64,000 bases of DNA from Terriglobia bacterium (lineage in GTDB: Bacteria > Acidobacteriota > Terriglobia > Terriglobales > Acidobacteriaceae). The DNA lies in the NCBI GenBank assembly GCA_020072645.1, contig JAIQGK010000003.1:496001-560000 (forward strand), read 5' to 3'. Of this stretch, positions 37,795 to 46,104 are shown piece by piece. Numbering within the stretch: position 1 is the stretch's first letter; each line of letters begins with the position of its first letter. The position numbers were made by a program, and so were the translations under genes. The notes beneath the pieces were generated by a model that was not told the DNA's origin, did no database searches, and saw only the letters and a list, made by a program, of their open reading frames with translations.

Positions 37795-38046
37795 ATGACC
37801 AAATCAGATAAAGGGTTACCGTTTGATATCGACGAAATTCGTCTCGTTGCGGATTTGCGGATCATGCATTCGAAGGTGCATGAGCTTTTTGAGGTTGTCT
37901 CAGTGCTCAAACGGGGGCACGAAGAAAATTTTATTCGGAAGTATGCAGATCATGCCATGCTGGAAAAAGACATCCAGCGTGTGGATGAGATCTACCTTTG
38001 GTTCATCAGGCTGAAAGAAGAAGGACTAAAACTGAAGAAAAAGTGA
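37795..38046 (+). CDS. Uncharacterised 83-aa protein
   Basis: A soluble, highly charged protein, mostly helical in appearance (LRIMHSKVHELFEVVSVL; IQRVDEIYLWFIRLKEEGLK), with a possible coiled coil. No family is recognised. ATG 37795 has GGAG at a good distance; ATG 37774 in frame lacks a ribosome site and would add seven residues. It stands alone, pointing towards the HD-GYP gene. Confidence 0.6.
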   Translation: MTKSDKGLPFDIDEIRLVADLRIMHSKVHELFEVVSVLKRGHEENFIRKYADHAMLEKDIQRVDEIYLWFIRLKEEGLKLKKK

Positions 38047-38084
38047 TTGGTCCGCAGATGTCCCAGTCGCATCAGCGATAACTG

Positions 38085-39881
38085 TTATGCCTGAGTCTGC
38101 GCGCTGACCGCAGCGGCAGCCGCGGCTTCCTCGCCGCTTACGGTGGCCGCGCGATGGATGCGCAGCTTACCCGTCTCAAATACCTTGGTCATTGCCGCCA
38201 CAACCGTGGGATCAAACTTGGTTGCCGCCAGTGAATTGATAATACGAATCACATATTCTGGATCCATCGCCGCCTGATAAGGGCGGTTGGTGGTCATGGC
38301 GTCAAACGTGTCCGCGACCATGATAATGCGTGGCATCAGCGGAATCTGGTCGCCCTTGAGTCCGTGAGGATAACCGCGGCCATCTAGCGATTCGTGGTGC
38401 AGTTCGATTCCCGGCAGCATGTCCCGCAGGGCTTCCACCGGACGCAGAATTGCGGCGCCCTTGGTGGTATGCGTCTTCATGATCTCGAATTCTTCCGGCG
38501 TGAGCGCGCCTGGCTTCTTCAGGATGCGGTCTTCAATGCCAATCTTGCCCACGTCATGCAGCTGCGCGGAGACACGAATCTTCTCAATGTCTTCCTCTTT
38601 CAGTCCCATTTCCGTGGCAATGAGGACGGAGTAGCGTGTAACGCGATCAGAATGGCCGCGAGTATATGGATCTTTTTCGTCGACCGCGCCGGCCAGCATC
38701 TGGATGGAGCTCAGGAACAGCGTGCGGTTTTCTTCCGCGGCCTTCTTAAGATCATCGACGAACTGTTCCAGATCGTCGGTCATGGTGTTGAAGGTCTGGG
38801 CCAACTCGCCAAACTCTGTGCGGCTCTTCAGACGGACACGATGCTTGAAATCTCCGCCGGCAATGGTGCGGCTGGATTCGGTCAGCACATGCAATGGCGT
38901 GGTGAGACGCCGCGCGGCCCATATCCCTACAAAGATGCTGAACGCAATTGCGATTAAAGCCGCGCGTATGGCTTCGCGACGCATGTCAGTAATATCGATA
39001 TAGGCTTCTTCCTGTGTTTTTTGCGCGACAACCGCCCAGCCTAATCCTGTCACAGGGAAATACGTGCCGAGCATCGGAATACGGTTCTTGCCTTCCTGGA
39101 CCGAGTAGTCCATGGTGACGGCGACAGGCACTTTGCCCTTCTGATCGACGAAATTTTTTACCAACTCGTTGGAGTTCATGTCCTGGCCGGTGGCATAACG
39201 CGGACTGGGCGAAGCAACGACCCGGCCTGAGCGATCGACAACGAACGTATCCAGGTTTTGCGTGTTCTTGGCCTGCTGGAGTTGTTTCACCAGATATTGC
39301 AGGTCGATCACCAGTTCCAGCGATCCGAGATATTCGTGATTATCACTGAGAACTGGCTTGCCGACAACCATAACAGTGCGGGCCTGTTTTCCGGAACCGA
39401 TGGAAAGTGGATCGCCGTTGTACTCGCGTCCGGCATGTGCGGCCGCCAGACCGCGTTCCAATTCCCTTTCCAGGAACGTATCGGGCTCGATGATGCCCGC
39501 GTTCATCGTGAGTTGGTTTTCCGTGTTTACCAGCCTGGCGTAGGGAGCGAATGAATCTGGGTCTTCAATGTAATTCTGCAGTAGCGCCCTCACGTCCGGC
39601 GCTTCAATGTTCTTGCCGCTCAGGTTGCCGCTGCTTGTAACCTTGATGGAGAAGGCAAGACTGGAAAGCGTGGAGCCGATGTCCTTCTCACGCTGCGCAA
39701 TGGATTGGGCCAGTGTGGTGGTCACGCTGTTCTGCAACAGCTTTTCATTGCTTCCAAGGGTTTCGCGGTTTCGCGCCACCATCTTGGTGGCATAGAAATA
39801 AAGCGGCACCACTCCCACCGCTATTAACACGATGAGAATCAGGTACAGAATCGGTATCCGGGCGGGCAACGGCAGTTTCAT
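38085..39881 (-). CDS. Membrane sensor with HAMP and HD-GYP domains
   Basis: A 598-aa protein: TM1 (about 9-30), a large extracytoplasmic sensor, probably Cache-like (about 35-300), TM2 (about 308-328), HAMP (about 330-382), then an HD-GYP phosphodiesterase (about 400-570). Visible HD-GYP residues are HDVGKIGIEDRIL, ELHHESLDGRGYPHGLKGD and VADTFDAMTTNRPY. It should hydrolyse cyclic-di-GMP in response to an external ligand. The C terminus is Ala-rich. The length is normal for this layout. Confidence 0.9.
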   Translation of the reverse strand: MKLPLPARIPILYLILIVLIAVGVVPLYFYATKMVARNRETLGSNEKLLQNSVTTTLAQSIAQREKDIGSTLSSLAFSIKVTSSGNLSGKNIEAPDVRALLQNYIEDPDSFAPYARLVNTENQLTMNAGIIEPDTFLERELERGLAAAHAGREYNGDPLSIGSGKQARTVMVVGKPVLSDNHEYLGSLELVIDLQYLVKQLQQAKNTQNLDTFVVDRSGRVVASPSPRYATGQDMNSNELVKNFVDQKGKVPVAVTMDYSVQEGKNRIPMLGTYFPVTGLGWAVVAQKTQEEAYIDITDMRREAIRAALIAIAFSIFVGIWAARRLTTPLHVLTESSRTIAGGDFKHRVRLKSRTEFGELAQTFNTMTDDLEQFVDDLKKAAEENRTLFLSSIQMLAGAVDEKDPYTRGHSDRVTRYSVLIATEMGLKEEDIEKIRVSAQLHDVGKIGIEDRILKKPGALTPEEFEIMKTHTTKGAAILRPVEALRDMLPGIELHHESLDGRGYPHGLKGDQIPLMPRIIMVADTFDAMTTNRPYQAAMDPEYVIRIINSLAATKFDPTVVAAMTKVFETGKLRIHRAATVSGEEAAAAAAVSAQTQA

Positions 39882-40073
39882 AAAGCCAGAGACGTAATCC
39901 TCAAATTGTATGCTGAAATCACCCTAAATCTAACCAAAAAAGAGACCTTTCGCGCGATTACGGAAGTACTCCAGATTGGTGCGGGTAGCGATACCATCAT
40001 GCATGAATTAGGGAGTTTCCCTGAGAAAAAGGCGATTTCAGAGCCATAAGTGGGAGTTGTATGAGCGCACTCC

Positions 40074-41093
40074 TCAGAACTTATCTTCCACCTTGCCGGG
40101 CCGGGTCATCAATTCCCGGATGGCATCGTGAGGAGACTTGCCGTCATGCAGGATGGCATACATTTGCTCGGTAATTGGCATTTCAACCTGGAATCTCTTC
40201 GCCAGACCCAGGGCAGCATTCGTAGTAAGCACACCTTCCGCCACCATACCGTGCATACCGGCGATAATCTGTTGCAAAGGCTGTCCCTGGCCCAGTGCTT
40301 CACCGACGCTGCGATTTCGTGAGAGACCTCCAGTGCATGTGAGCACCAGGTCGCCCATACCGGAGAGGCCAAATAAGGTTTGCGGTTTGGCGCCGCATGC
40401 CACAGCCAGCCGGGTAATTTCCGCCAGTCCTCGGGTGATCAACGCGGCCACCGAATTGTGGCCCAGTCCCAGGCCGCTGCACACGCCGGCGGCTATGGCA
40501 ATCACGTTCTTGAGGGCGCCACCCAATTCAACGCCGGTGAGATCGTCATTCATGTAAACGCGGAAGCTAGGATCGCTAAAGTCTTTCTGCACGCGCGCCG
40601 CCAGGGCGCTATCCGCGGAGGCGACGGTGACGGCAGTTGGGTGTTTTTCCGCTACTTCCTTGGCGAAGGACGGGCCGCTGATGGCGCCGATCTTTGGCTC
40701 AAAGCCACAGAGCCGCTCCACCACTTCATGAATGACTTGAGTCATGCGCAGAAGGGTGTCATTTTCAATGCCTTTGGTGGCGCTCACAAAAAGCATATGT
40801 GGCTGAAGCCACTGCGCCATATGCTCAAAAGTACGGCGGCAATGGTGTGAAGGCATTACGCTGACAATGATTTCCACGCCGGAGAGCGCTTCCTTGAAAT
40901 CATTTGTCGCCGTTATGGACGGAGGCAGCGAGCAACCGGGAAGAAACAGATCGTTGGTGCGCGAACGAGCAATGCTTTGCAGGACTTCTTTTTCAAGCGC
41001 CCATAAGCGGACGTCATGGTCGCCGCGACGGCCCGTCACCATGGCCAGGGCCGTGCCCCATGCTCCAGCGCCGATCACGGCTATCCGGCTCAA
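40074..41093 (-). CDS. gpsA: Glycerol-3-phosphate dehydrogenase [NAD(P)+]
   Basis: A 339-aa enzyme making sn-glycerol-3-phosphate for phospholipids. The N-terminal Rossmann motif is IGAGAWGTALA. Other conserved parts are SGPSFAKEVAEKHPTAV, the catalytic Lys in GALKNVIAIAAGVCSGLGLG, and the substrate-loop RGLAEITRL. It starts at TTG, overlapping the plsY stop (TTGA), so glycerol phosphate synthesis and acylation are coupled. Confidence 0.95.
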   Translation of the reverse strand: MSRIAVIGAGAWGTALAMVTGRRGDHDVRLWALEKEVLQSIARSRTNDLFLPGCSLPPSITATNDFKEALSGVEIIVSVMPSHHCRRTFEHMAQWLQPHMLFVSATKGIENDTLLRMTQVIHEVVERLCGFEPKIGAISGPSFAKEVAEKHPTAVTVASADSALAARVQKDFSDPSFRVYMNDDLTGVELGGALKNVIAIAAGVCSGLGLGHNSVAALITRGLAEITRLAVACGAKPQTLFGLSGMGDLVLTCTGGLSRNRSVGEALGQGQPLQQIIAGMHGMVAEGVLTTNAALGLAKRFQVEMPITEQMYAILHDGKSPHDAIRELMTRPGKVEDKF

Positions 41094-41761
41094 AGCTGTT
41101 TCTCCGCGACTTGAGGTTTACTCCCGCCGAATCTGTTCTCAGTTCCTGTAAGCAAGCGGCTGATATTTTGATGATGCTTGAGAATGATGATCAATGACAC
41201 GCCGGAAGCTAATAGCAAAGAGAGCCAGTCAGCGTTTTGCATGAAATAGGCAGCTACGGGGAATGCGATGGCGCCCAGAATTGAGCCGAGAGACACGTAC
41301 CGCGTGATTGCAACAATGAGAATAAAAATCGCCAGGGCCAGCAGAATGGCTTTGGGAAACAAGACACAGAATACGCCGAGAGCCGTGGCAACACCTTTGC
41401 CGCCTTTAAAACGCAGCCAGGCGGGAAAGACATGGCCAAGAACGGCGAACAGAGCTGCCAATGACATTAATCGCAAAACGGGAGCGCAGGGATGTTCAAA
41501 GGCTTCGCCGCAGAGATTGTATTTTGACCCAGCAATAAGAACGGCCAACCAGACGGCCGTCGCGCCTTTCAAAGCATCCAGCGCCAACGTTGCGATCCCC
41601 AGTCCTTTCGCGCCAGAGCGCGCGACATTGGTAGCGCCGATGTTACCGCTGCCGGTCCGGCGAATGTCTTCACCACGAAAAATGCGCACCAGCAGATACC
41701 CGAAGGGAATTGATCCCAGCAGGTAAGCGACAGCCGCGACGATGAGATAAAGAGTGATCAT
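41090..41761 (-). CDS. plsY: Acyl-phosphate:glycerol-3-phosphate acyltransferase PlsY
   Basis: A 223-aa membrane enzyme with about five TM segments and the three PlsY motifs: GSIPFGYLLVR, TGSGNIGATNVAR and FKGGKGVATALG. It transfers acyl from acyl phosphate to glycerol-3-phosphate, the product of the adjacent gpsA. The two genes overlap by 4 bp. Confidence 0.95.
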   Translation of the reverse strand: MITLYLIVAAVAYLLGSIPFGYLLVRIFRGEDIRRTGSGNIGATNVARSGAKGLGIATLALDALKGATAVWLAVLIAGSKYNLCGEAFEHPCAPVLRLMSLAALFAVLGHVFPAWLRFKGGKGVATALGVFCVLFPKAILLALAIFILIVAITRYVSLGSILGAIAFPVAAYFMQNADWLSLLLASGVSLIIILKHHQNISRLLTGTENRFGGSKPQVAEKQL

Positions 41762-41774
41762 GAAACGCGTAATG

Positions 41775-42317
41775 CTATTCGAGCGCGAACCGTTCCAGCT
41801 TGGTGTATTTCGACCCGCCTTTCTGCGGCTGGCTTTGGTACAAGAAGAATTCGCGCGCAGTCATTGTACCGAACTGCGGCGGAGGATCAGCTAGTAGCGG
41901 TCGTAACTCCCGCAGCGGCCGCGAACTCGTCCGCGCCAGTGTGAGATGCGGATGATAAGGCTTAGTTTCGCGCGAAAAGCCCAACTTTTCCATCGCAGCG
42001 TCAATGCTTGATGCCAGACTCGGCAGACTGTCGCCGCCCTCCACCCCTGCCCAGAAGACGCGCCCCGCGTTTGGATTAGGAAAGAATCCTACGCCTGTAA
42101 ACTTCACTTCAAAGGGGGTGGTCTTGATCGGCCCCAGAGCGGCTTTTATTTTCCCCACTGCAGCATCATCTACGTGGCCGATAAATTTCAATGTAACATG
42201 CAGGCCTTCCACGCGGGCCCAGCGAGCTTCACGCGCCAGCAGACGTGCACGTTCCATGTATTCCGTAAGGCGCGCGCGTATTTCTGCCGGGATATCCAGT
42301 GCAATAAAGAGGCGCAT
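41775..42317 (-). CDS. thpR: RNA 2',3'-cyclic phosphodiesterase (LigT/ThpR)
   Basis: A 180-aa 2H phosphoesterase with the two motifs HVTLKFIG and HPHLTLAR. It starts MRLFIALDIP as is typical. It opens 2',3'-cyclic phosphate ends of RNA. cinA, just upstream, ends two bases before its start, and plsY follows 13 bp later, so all belong to one minus-strand transcript. Confidence 0.92.
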   Translation of the reverse strand: MRLFIALDIPAEIRARLTEYMERARLLAREARWARVEGLHVTLKFIGHVDDAAVGKIKAALGPIKTTPFEVKFTGVGFFPNPNAGRVFWAGVEGGDSLPSLASSIDAAMEKLGFSRETKPYHPHLTLARTSSRPLRELRPLLADPPPQFGTMTAREFFLYQSQPQKGGSKYTKLERFALE

Positions 42318-42318
42318 G

Positions 42319-43566
42319 TTACATCAGCTTGCGGCGGACCATGTCCAGGGCTTGTTGTGTAGCCCAGTGGCGTATACGGTCGCGGTCGCCGGGAAACGTT
42401 CGCTCAATCACTTCAGTATGGCTGCCATCGGCCAATGCATGAAAGACGAGGCCTACCGGCTTTTCATCCGATCCGCCTGCCGGTCCGGCAACGCCAGTGA
42501 TGCCAATCCCGAAGCTTGATTTGCAATTATTGCGAATGCCTTCCGCAAGCGCCGCGGCAACTTGGCTGCTAACTGCGCCATGTTCTGCGATCAGTAGAGG
42601 CGGAACTCCCGCCAGAGCAGTCTTTACGGAGTTCTCATAGACGACAGCGCCACCCAGGAAATAACGCGAACTGCCGGGAACGGATGTTATTCTTTGGGCC
42701 AACATGCCCCCGGTGCAAGACTCAGCTACGGCCAGAGTTTTTTCCCGCATACCCAGGTAATAGCCCACAATCTGCTCCATGCTCTCACCTTTGGTGGCAA
42801 AGATGGCGTCTTCAAATTCATCCTCAAGCAGCGTAGCGAGCGCATCCACGCGCTTTTGGGCTTCTTCAAACGAACTGGCCTGCGCGCGGAGATGAAGTTG
42901 CACTTCTCCAGGGGTTCCGGCAAGGATCGTGGTTTCAACGCCCTGGGCTGCTTTGTAAATGGGCGCGGCGCGTTTATCGACCATTGATTCGCCAATCATG
43001 CCGATCTTTAATTCGCGCGTCGCGATATGTTGCGCCGGAACAAGCCTCTTCAGGCGTTCGAAGACATGCTCTTCAAACATTCCTCTGAGTTCATGCGGAG
43101 GCCCCGGCAAAAGAACAATGATTGCATGGCCATATTGATCGTCAATATGCAGGAACTGGCCCGGAGCTGAGCCGCGTTTATTGTCGAGCGCATCAGCGCC
43201 GTCAATCACGTCACCCTGGCGTTCATTGTTCTCCGCCATCTTCCAGCCGCGCGCGGCGAAACGAGCGCGCAGGTCTTCCACAATGCGCGCGTGTCTTTTA
43301 AGCGGACGCCCCAGCGTTTCTGCCACGCACTCACGGGTAAGATCGTCTTCAGTGGGACCGAGGCCTCCCATGAAGATGACGATATCTGCACGTGAGAGCG
43401 CAATACGGGCGACGTTGATCAGATCAGAACGGCGATCGCCTACAATGGTTTTGAAGCTGACTTCCACCCCCAGACGATTCAACTGCTCGGTGAGGAAGAG
43501 CGAGTTCGTGTCCTGGCGGAAGGGAGTCAGCAGCTCCGATCCGATGGCAATGATCTCAGCGTTCAC
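42319..43566 (-). CDS. cinA: CinA: nicotinamide-nucleotide amidase, competence/damage-inducible
   Basis: A 415-aa protein with an N-terminal MoaB/MogA-like domain (AEIIAIGSELL; FMGGLGPTEDDLTRE; LLPGPPHELRGMFEE) and a C-terminal PncC domain (VAESCTGGMLAQRIT; GGAVVYENSVK; GIGITGVAGPAGGS). It turns NMN into nicotinic acid mononucleotide in pyridine salvage. The full two-domain length is normal. Confidence 0.95.
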   Translation of the reverse strand: MNAEIIAIGSELLTPFRQDTNSLFLTEQLNRLGVEVSFKTIVGDRRSDLINVARIALSRADIVIFMGGLGPTEDDLTRECVAETLGRPLKRHARIVEDLRARFAARGWKMAENNERQGDVIDGADALDNKRGSAPGQFLHIDDQYGHAIIVLLPGPPHELRGMFEEHVFERLKRLVPAQHIATRELKIGMIGESMVDKRAAPIYKAAQGVETTILAGTPGEVQLHLRAQASSFEEAQKRVDALATLLEDEFEDAIFATKGESMEQIVGYYLGMREKTLAVAESCTGGMLAQRITSVPGSSRYFLGGAVVYENSVKTALAGVPPLLIAEHGAVSSQVAAALAEGIRNNCKSSFGIGITGVAGPAGGSDEKPVGLVFHALADGSHTEVIERTFPGDRDRIRHWATQQALDMVRRKLM

Positions 43567-43575
43567 GTTAGCAGT

Positions 43576-44664
43576 TTAAATGAGAGAAAGGCCCTGCACG
43601 CCCCAGGTGAGGTGGAAAACGGCGTTGGTGGTGACAAGCACTGCTCCGCCAGTCCGCGTGAATGCCAGCCCGACCAGGCCATTTCCGGCAATTGCCAGGC
43701 TAGCGTGTTTTTCTGGTGTGATTTTTACAATGCCGCGCTTGCCGCCAAGCGATGCCGCGACGTAGAGATTTCCCTGGGTATCGAAAGCCAAACCCTGGGG
43801 CCGCCCGAGTCCGCGATAGAAGACCGTGACTGTGCCATGAGGATCGACGCTATAAACCGCGTCAAAGCTTGAGTTGGTGGGACCAGTCACGTACAGCGTG
43901 CCGTCAGGCGCAAAGGCCAGATGATAGGCGGCTACGCTTGGTTCCAAAGTCGCAAATACAAAAATTTGCCGGTCCGGCGCAATGCGCCAAATCGTCCCGC
44001 TACGATCACCCACATAGAGATTGCCGGACTTATCAAAAGCGATCCCGGTGGCGACACCCATGCCCTCGGCGTACGTGCTGAGCGTGCCGTTCGGCGCCAC
44101 GCGGTACACAGTGCCGTCATAGCGCGAGGAAACATAAAGTTGTCCCTGTGGATCAAAGGCCATCCCTGTGGCGTTCATCAGCTCAGGTAGAAATGGCTTG
44201 ACGTTGTAATCGGGGTCGATTTTGTAAATCGCGACAGGAACTTTCTGGCCGCGGCCGCCGGAATAGGTGACAAAAATATTGCCGTCGCGGTCAATCGCAG
44301 GGTTGGCGACAGGATGCAGACTCTCCGCGATAGGCTGAGCAATCTTGAGTTCGCGACCGTTGCTTACGTATCCATTGTTTTGGATTGTGACCAGACCTGA
44401 CTGGGCGCCGAAAGGAACACGCGCAATCACAAAATCTTCTGAGCTCACCACAATGGGGCCGCGCATGCCATTGAACAAGACTTCCGGCCGCGCCAATTGT
44501 GGGGGCTTGAGAGCGCGTCCCAGAATGCGCACCTCGCCTCCAGGGAGTGAAGCGGGCGGATCGATGGCTTCAATATAGGGGTTGCCATCTACATTCTTCT
44601 TGCCCAGCAGACTTTCGGTAATTCCCATGGAGGTGCGGCCTAACGCGCTATAAAATGCAGCCAT
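43576..44664 (-). CDS. NHL/SMP-30-like beta-propeller with N-terminal IPT-like domain
   Basis: A 362-aa protein. The N-terminal 90 residues resemble an IPT/TIG immunoglobulin-like fold (IDPPASLPGGEVRILGRALK; VLFNGMRGPIVV). The rest is a six-bladed propeller of NHL repeats (GMAFDPQGQLYVSSRYDGTV; GIAFDKSGNLYVGDRSGTIW; GLAFDTQGNLYVAASLGGK). No signal peptide is evident. It may bind sugars, lactones or proteins; the role is unknown. From 44664 it overlaps pgpA by 25 bp. An internal ATG at 44628 avoids this and gives MGITESLLGKK, so the start is open. Confidence 0.75.
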   Translation of the reverse strand: MAAFYSALGRTSMGITESLLGKKNVDGNPYIEAIDPPASLPGGEVRILGRALKPPQLARPEVLFNGMRGPIVVSSEDFVIARVPFGAQSGLVTIQNNGYVSNGRELKIAQPIAESLHPVANPAIDRDGNIFVTYSGGRGQKVPVAIYKIDPDYNVKPFLPELMNATGMAFDPQGQLYVSSRYDGTVYRVAPNGTLSTYAEGMGVATGIAFDKSGNLYVGDRSGTIWRIAPDRQIFVFATLEPSVAAYHLAFAPDGTLYVTGPTNSSFDAVYSVDPHGTVTVFYRGLGRPQGLAFDTQGNLYVAASLGGKRGIVKITPEKHASLAIAGNGLVGLAFTRTGGAVLVTTNAVFHLTWGVQGLSLI

Positions 44665-45131
44665 ATCTGAAGCAAGGCAAGCGCGTACAGCCCTGCGCCA
44701 ACGTCATCCATCATGATTCCGGTACCTCCCGGCAGCGCTTCCAGGCGGCGCAGAGGGAACGGCTTCACTATGTCAAAGCTACGAAAGAGTATAAAACCCG
44801 CAAGCATGTATTTCCAATTCACCGGGACGGCAATCAACGCGATTATCTGACCGGCAACCTCATCAATCACCACAAATCCGGGGTCTTTGATGCCGCTTTC
44901 TCGTGCTACAACCGTCGAGGGAGGAATGCCGATCAGCGTCACCAGCACGGAAACGGCTATGGCGGCGGGAACAAGCCATGCGGGCGGCAGCCACATGCTG
45001 GCAGCCCACCACAATGCGAGCGTTGCCGCAGATGCCCACGTCCCGGAGCCAGGCTGAAGATGCCCGATGCCGAAGAAAGTGGCGATCAGCCAGGAAAGGC
45101 GGGAACGTGTTGGGGAGGAACTATTGATCAA
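44640..45131 (-). CDS. pgpA: Phosphatidylglycerophosphatase A
   Basis: A protein of about 163 aa with four hydrophobic segments that dephosphorylates phosphatidylglycerophosphate. The family signature spans FFGIGHLQPGSGTWAS, the acidic VVIDEVAGQIIAL and RSFDIVKPFPLRRLE, then DDVGAGLYA. I chose TTG 45131 so that it begins LINSSSPTRSRLS. The longer open frame would run into the toxin gene and has no ATG or GTG. No strong ribosome site is visible. Confidence 0.88.
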   Translation of the reverse strand: MINSSSPTRSRLSWLIATFFGIGHLQPGSGTWASAATLALWWAASMWLPPAWLVPAAIAVSVLVTLIGIPPSTVVARESGIKDPGFVVIDEVAGQIIALIAVPVNWKYMLAGFILFRSFDIVKPFPLRRLEALPGGTGIMMDDVGAGLYALALLQIWLHFIAR

Positions 45132-45148
45132 GCAGACCTGTATAGATG

Positions 45149-45568
45149 TTACAAAAAAGGGTTTTTGACTCGAAGTTCGCCAAACCGCTGTTCGTGTTGA
45201 AAATCTTCTGAATAGAGGATCTTGCACCCGCTTTCCCGTGCTGCTGCCACAATCAGGGAGTCATACCAAGGTAGGCGATAACGGGAATGAAGTTGCAGAG
45301 CTTCCTTATACGTTTGTATAGATTGCACAACCAGCAAGGGCTGGAACATTGTTGATAGATAATCTTCTGCTTCCGCTAATGTCATTGCCGGTTGAAATTT
45401 TCGAAACGCGAGATTAAAAAATTCCTGAGCTACCTGTTGACTTACAACTCCTTTTCGCGTGGAAACAGCTTGTTTGATTAACCGGCGCGCCTGTTCTGCC
45501 TTTTGGGCAGCACGGGCATCGAACATATAAGCAAAAATATTGGTGTCCAGAAAAAATTTATCGTTCAT
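45149..45568 (-). CDS. PIN-domain toxin (VapC-like)
   Basis: A 139-aa PIN nuclease. Active-site acidic residues are in FFLDTNIFAYMFD, LAEAEDYL and LPWYDSLIVAAARESGC, and ILYSEDFQH. Such proteins cleave tRNA or rRNA. The partner antitoxin overlaps its start by 11 bp upstream, the usual antitoxin-first order. It follows yacG on the same strand and ends 18 bp before the pgpA start. Confidence 0.88.
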   Translation of the reverse strand: MNDKFFLDTNIFAYMFDARAAQKAEQARRLIKQAVSTRKGVVSQQVAQEFFNLAFRKFQPAMTLAEAEDYLSTMFQPLLVVQSIQTYKEALQLHSRYRLPWYDSLIVAAARESGCKILYSEDFQHEQRFGELRVKNPFL

Positions 45569-45776
45569 GCATTTCGTCGCGGGTATATGGGCCGCGAGAC
45601 TTAATGTGTCGTAACCGCTTCATCAGGGCCTCTACCTTTTTAGCGTCCTGAGACGTTCCGGCGAATTGTTCAAGCCATTCCCTGAACGCCGCATTTAGCG
45701 TTCTTCGCTGAGCTCGGGCCACAAGCCGGGCTTGCTCGATAAGATCCTCATCCGCACTCAATGTAATATTTTTCAT
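45558..45776 (-). CDS. VapB-like antitoxin
   Basis: A 72-aa protein starting MKNITLSADEDLIEQARLVA, the ribbon-helix-helix-like start of several VapB antitoxins, with a charged C terminus to wrap the toxin (KKVEALMKRLRHIKSRGPY). It overlaps the PIN gene by 11 bp, which couples translation. The module probably represses its own promoter. The next gene upstream on this strand is yacG-like, 71 bp away. Confidence 0.83.
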   Translation of the reverse strand: MKNITLSADEDLIEQARLVARAQRRTLNAAFREWLEQFAGTSQDAKKVEALMKRLRHIKSRGPYTRDEMHER

Positions 45777-45846
45777 ACATAAATAGTGTACACGATAATC
45801 GTGTGCCTACAGCGTGGAAGTTGAGGCCGAATATTCGATTTCGAGC

Positions 45847-46083
45847 TTATTGCTCCGAGGAATTGCCGTCGGGATCTCGCTTCAGCTTTGATTGCTGTTC
45901 GGCAAGGTCCTCAAGCAACTCTGGATCATTGATCTTGGTGGAAATCACATAGCCGCCGCTGGCCCATTTGCCCAGATCGATAGTGCGGCAGCGGTCGCTG
46001 CAGAAGGGGAAGTCTTCCTGCGTCCTCAGCACGATTGTACGGCAGATAGGACAGCGAAGTGAAAGTGGCTTTTTCTTCGGCAT
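45847..46083 (-). CDS. yacG: DNA gyrase inhibitor YacG-like zinc protein
   Basis: A 78-aa protein with the zinc motif CPICRTIV plus FCSDRCRTIDLGKWASGGY, typical of YacG, which can bind GyrB and inhibit gyrase. The tail is charged (QQSKLKRDPDGNSSEQ). It starts MPKKKPLSLRC and follows the rimO gene by 21 bp. Confidence 0.9.
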   Translation of the reverse strand: MPKKKPLSLRCPICRTIVLRTQEDFPFCSDRCRTIDLGKWASGGYVISTKINDPELLEDLAEQQSKLKRDPDGNSSEQ

Positions 46084-46104
46084 ACAAAATTAGATGATGC
46101 AGAT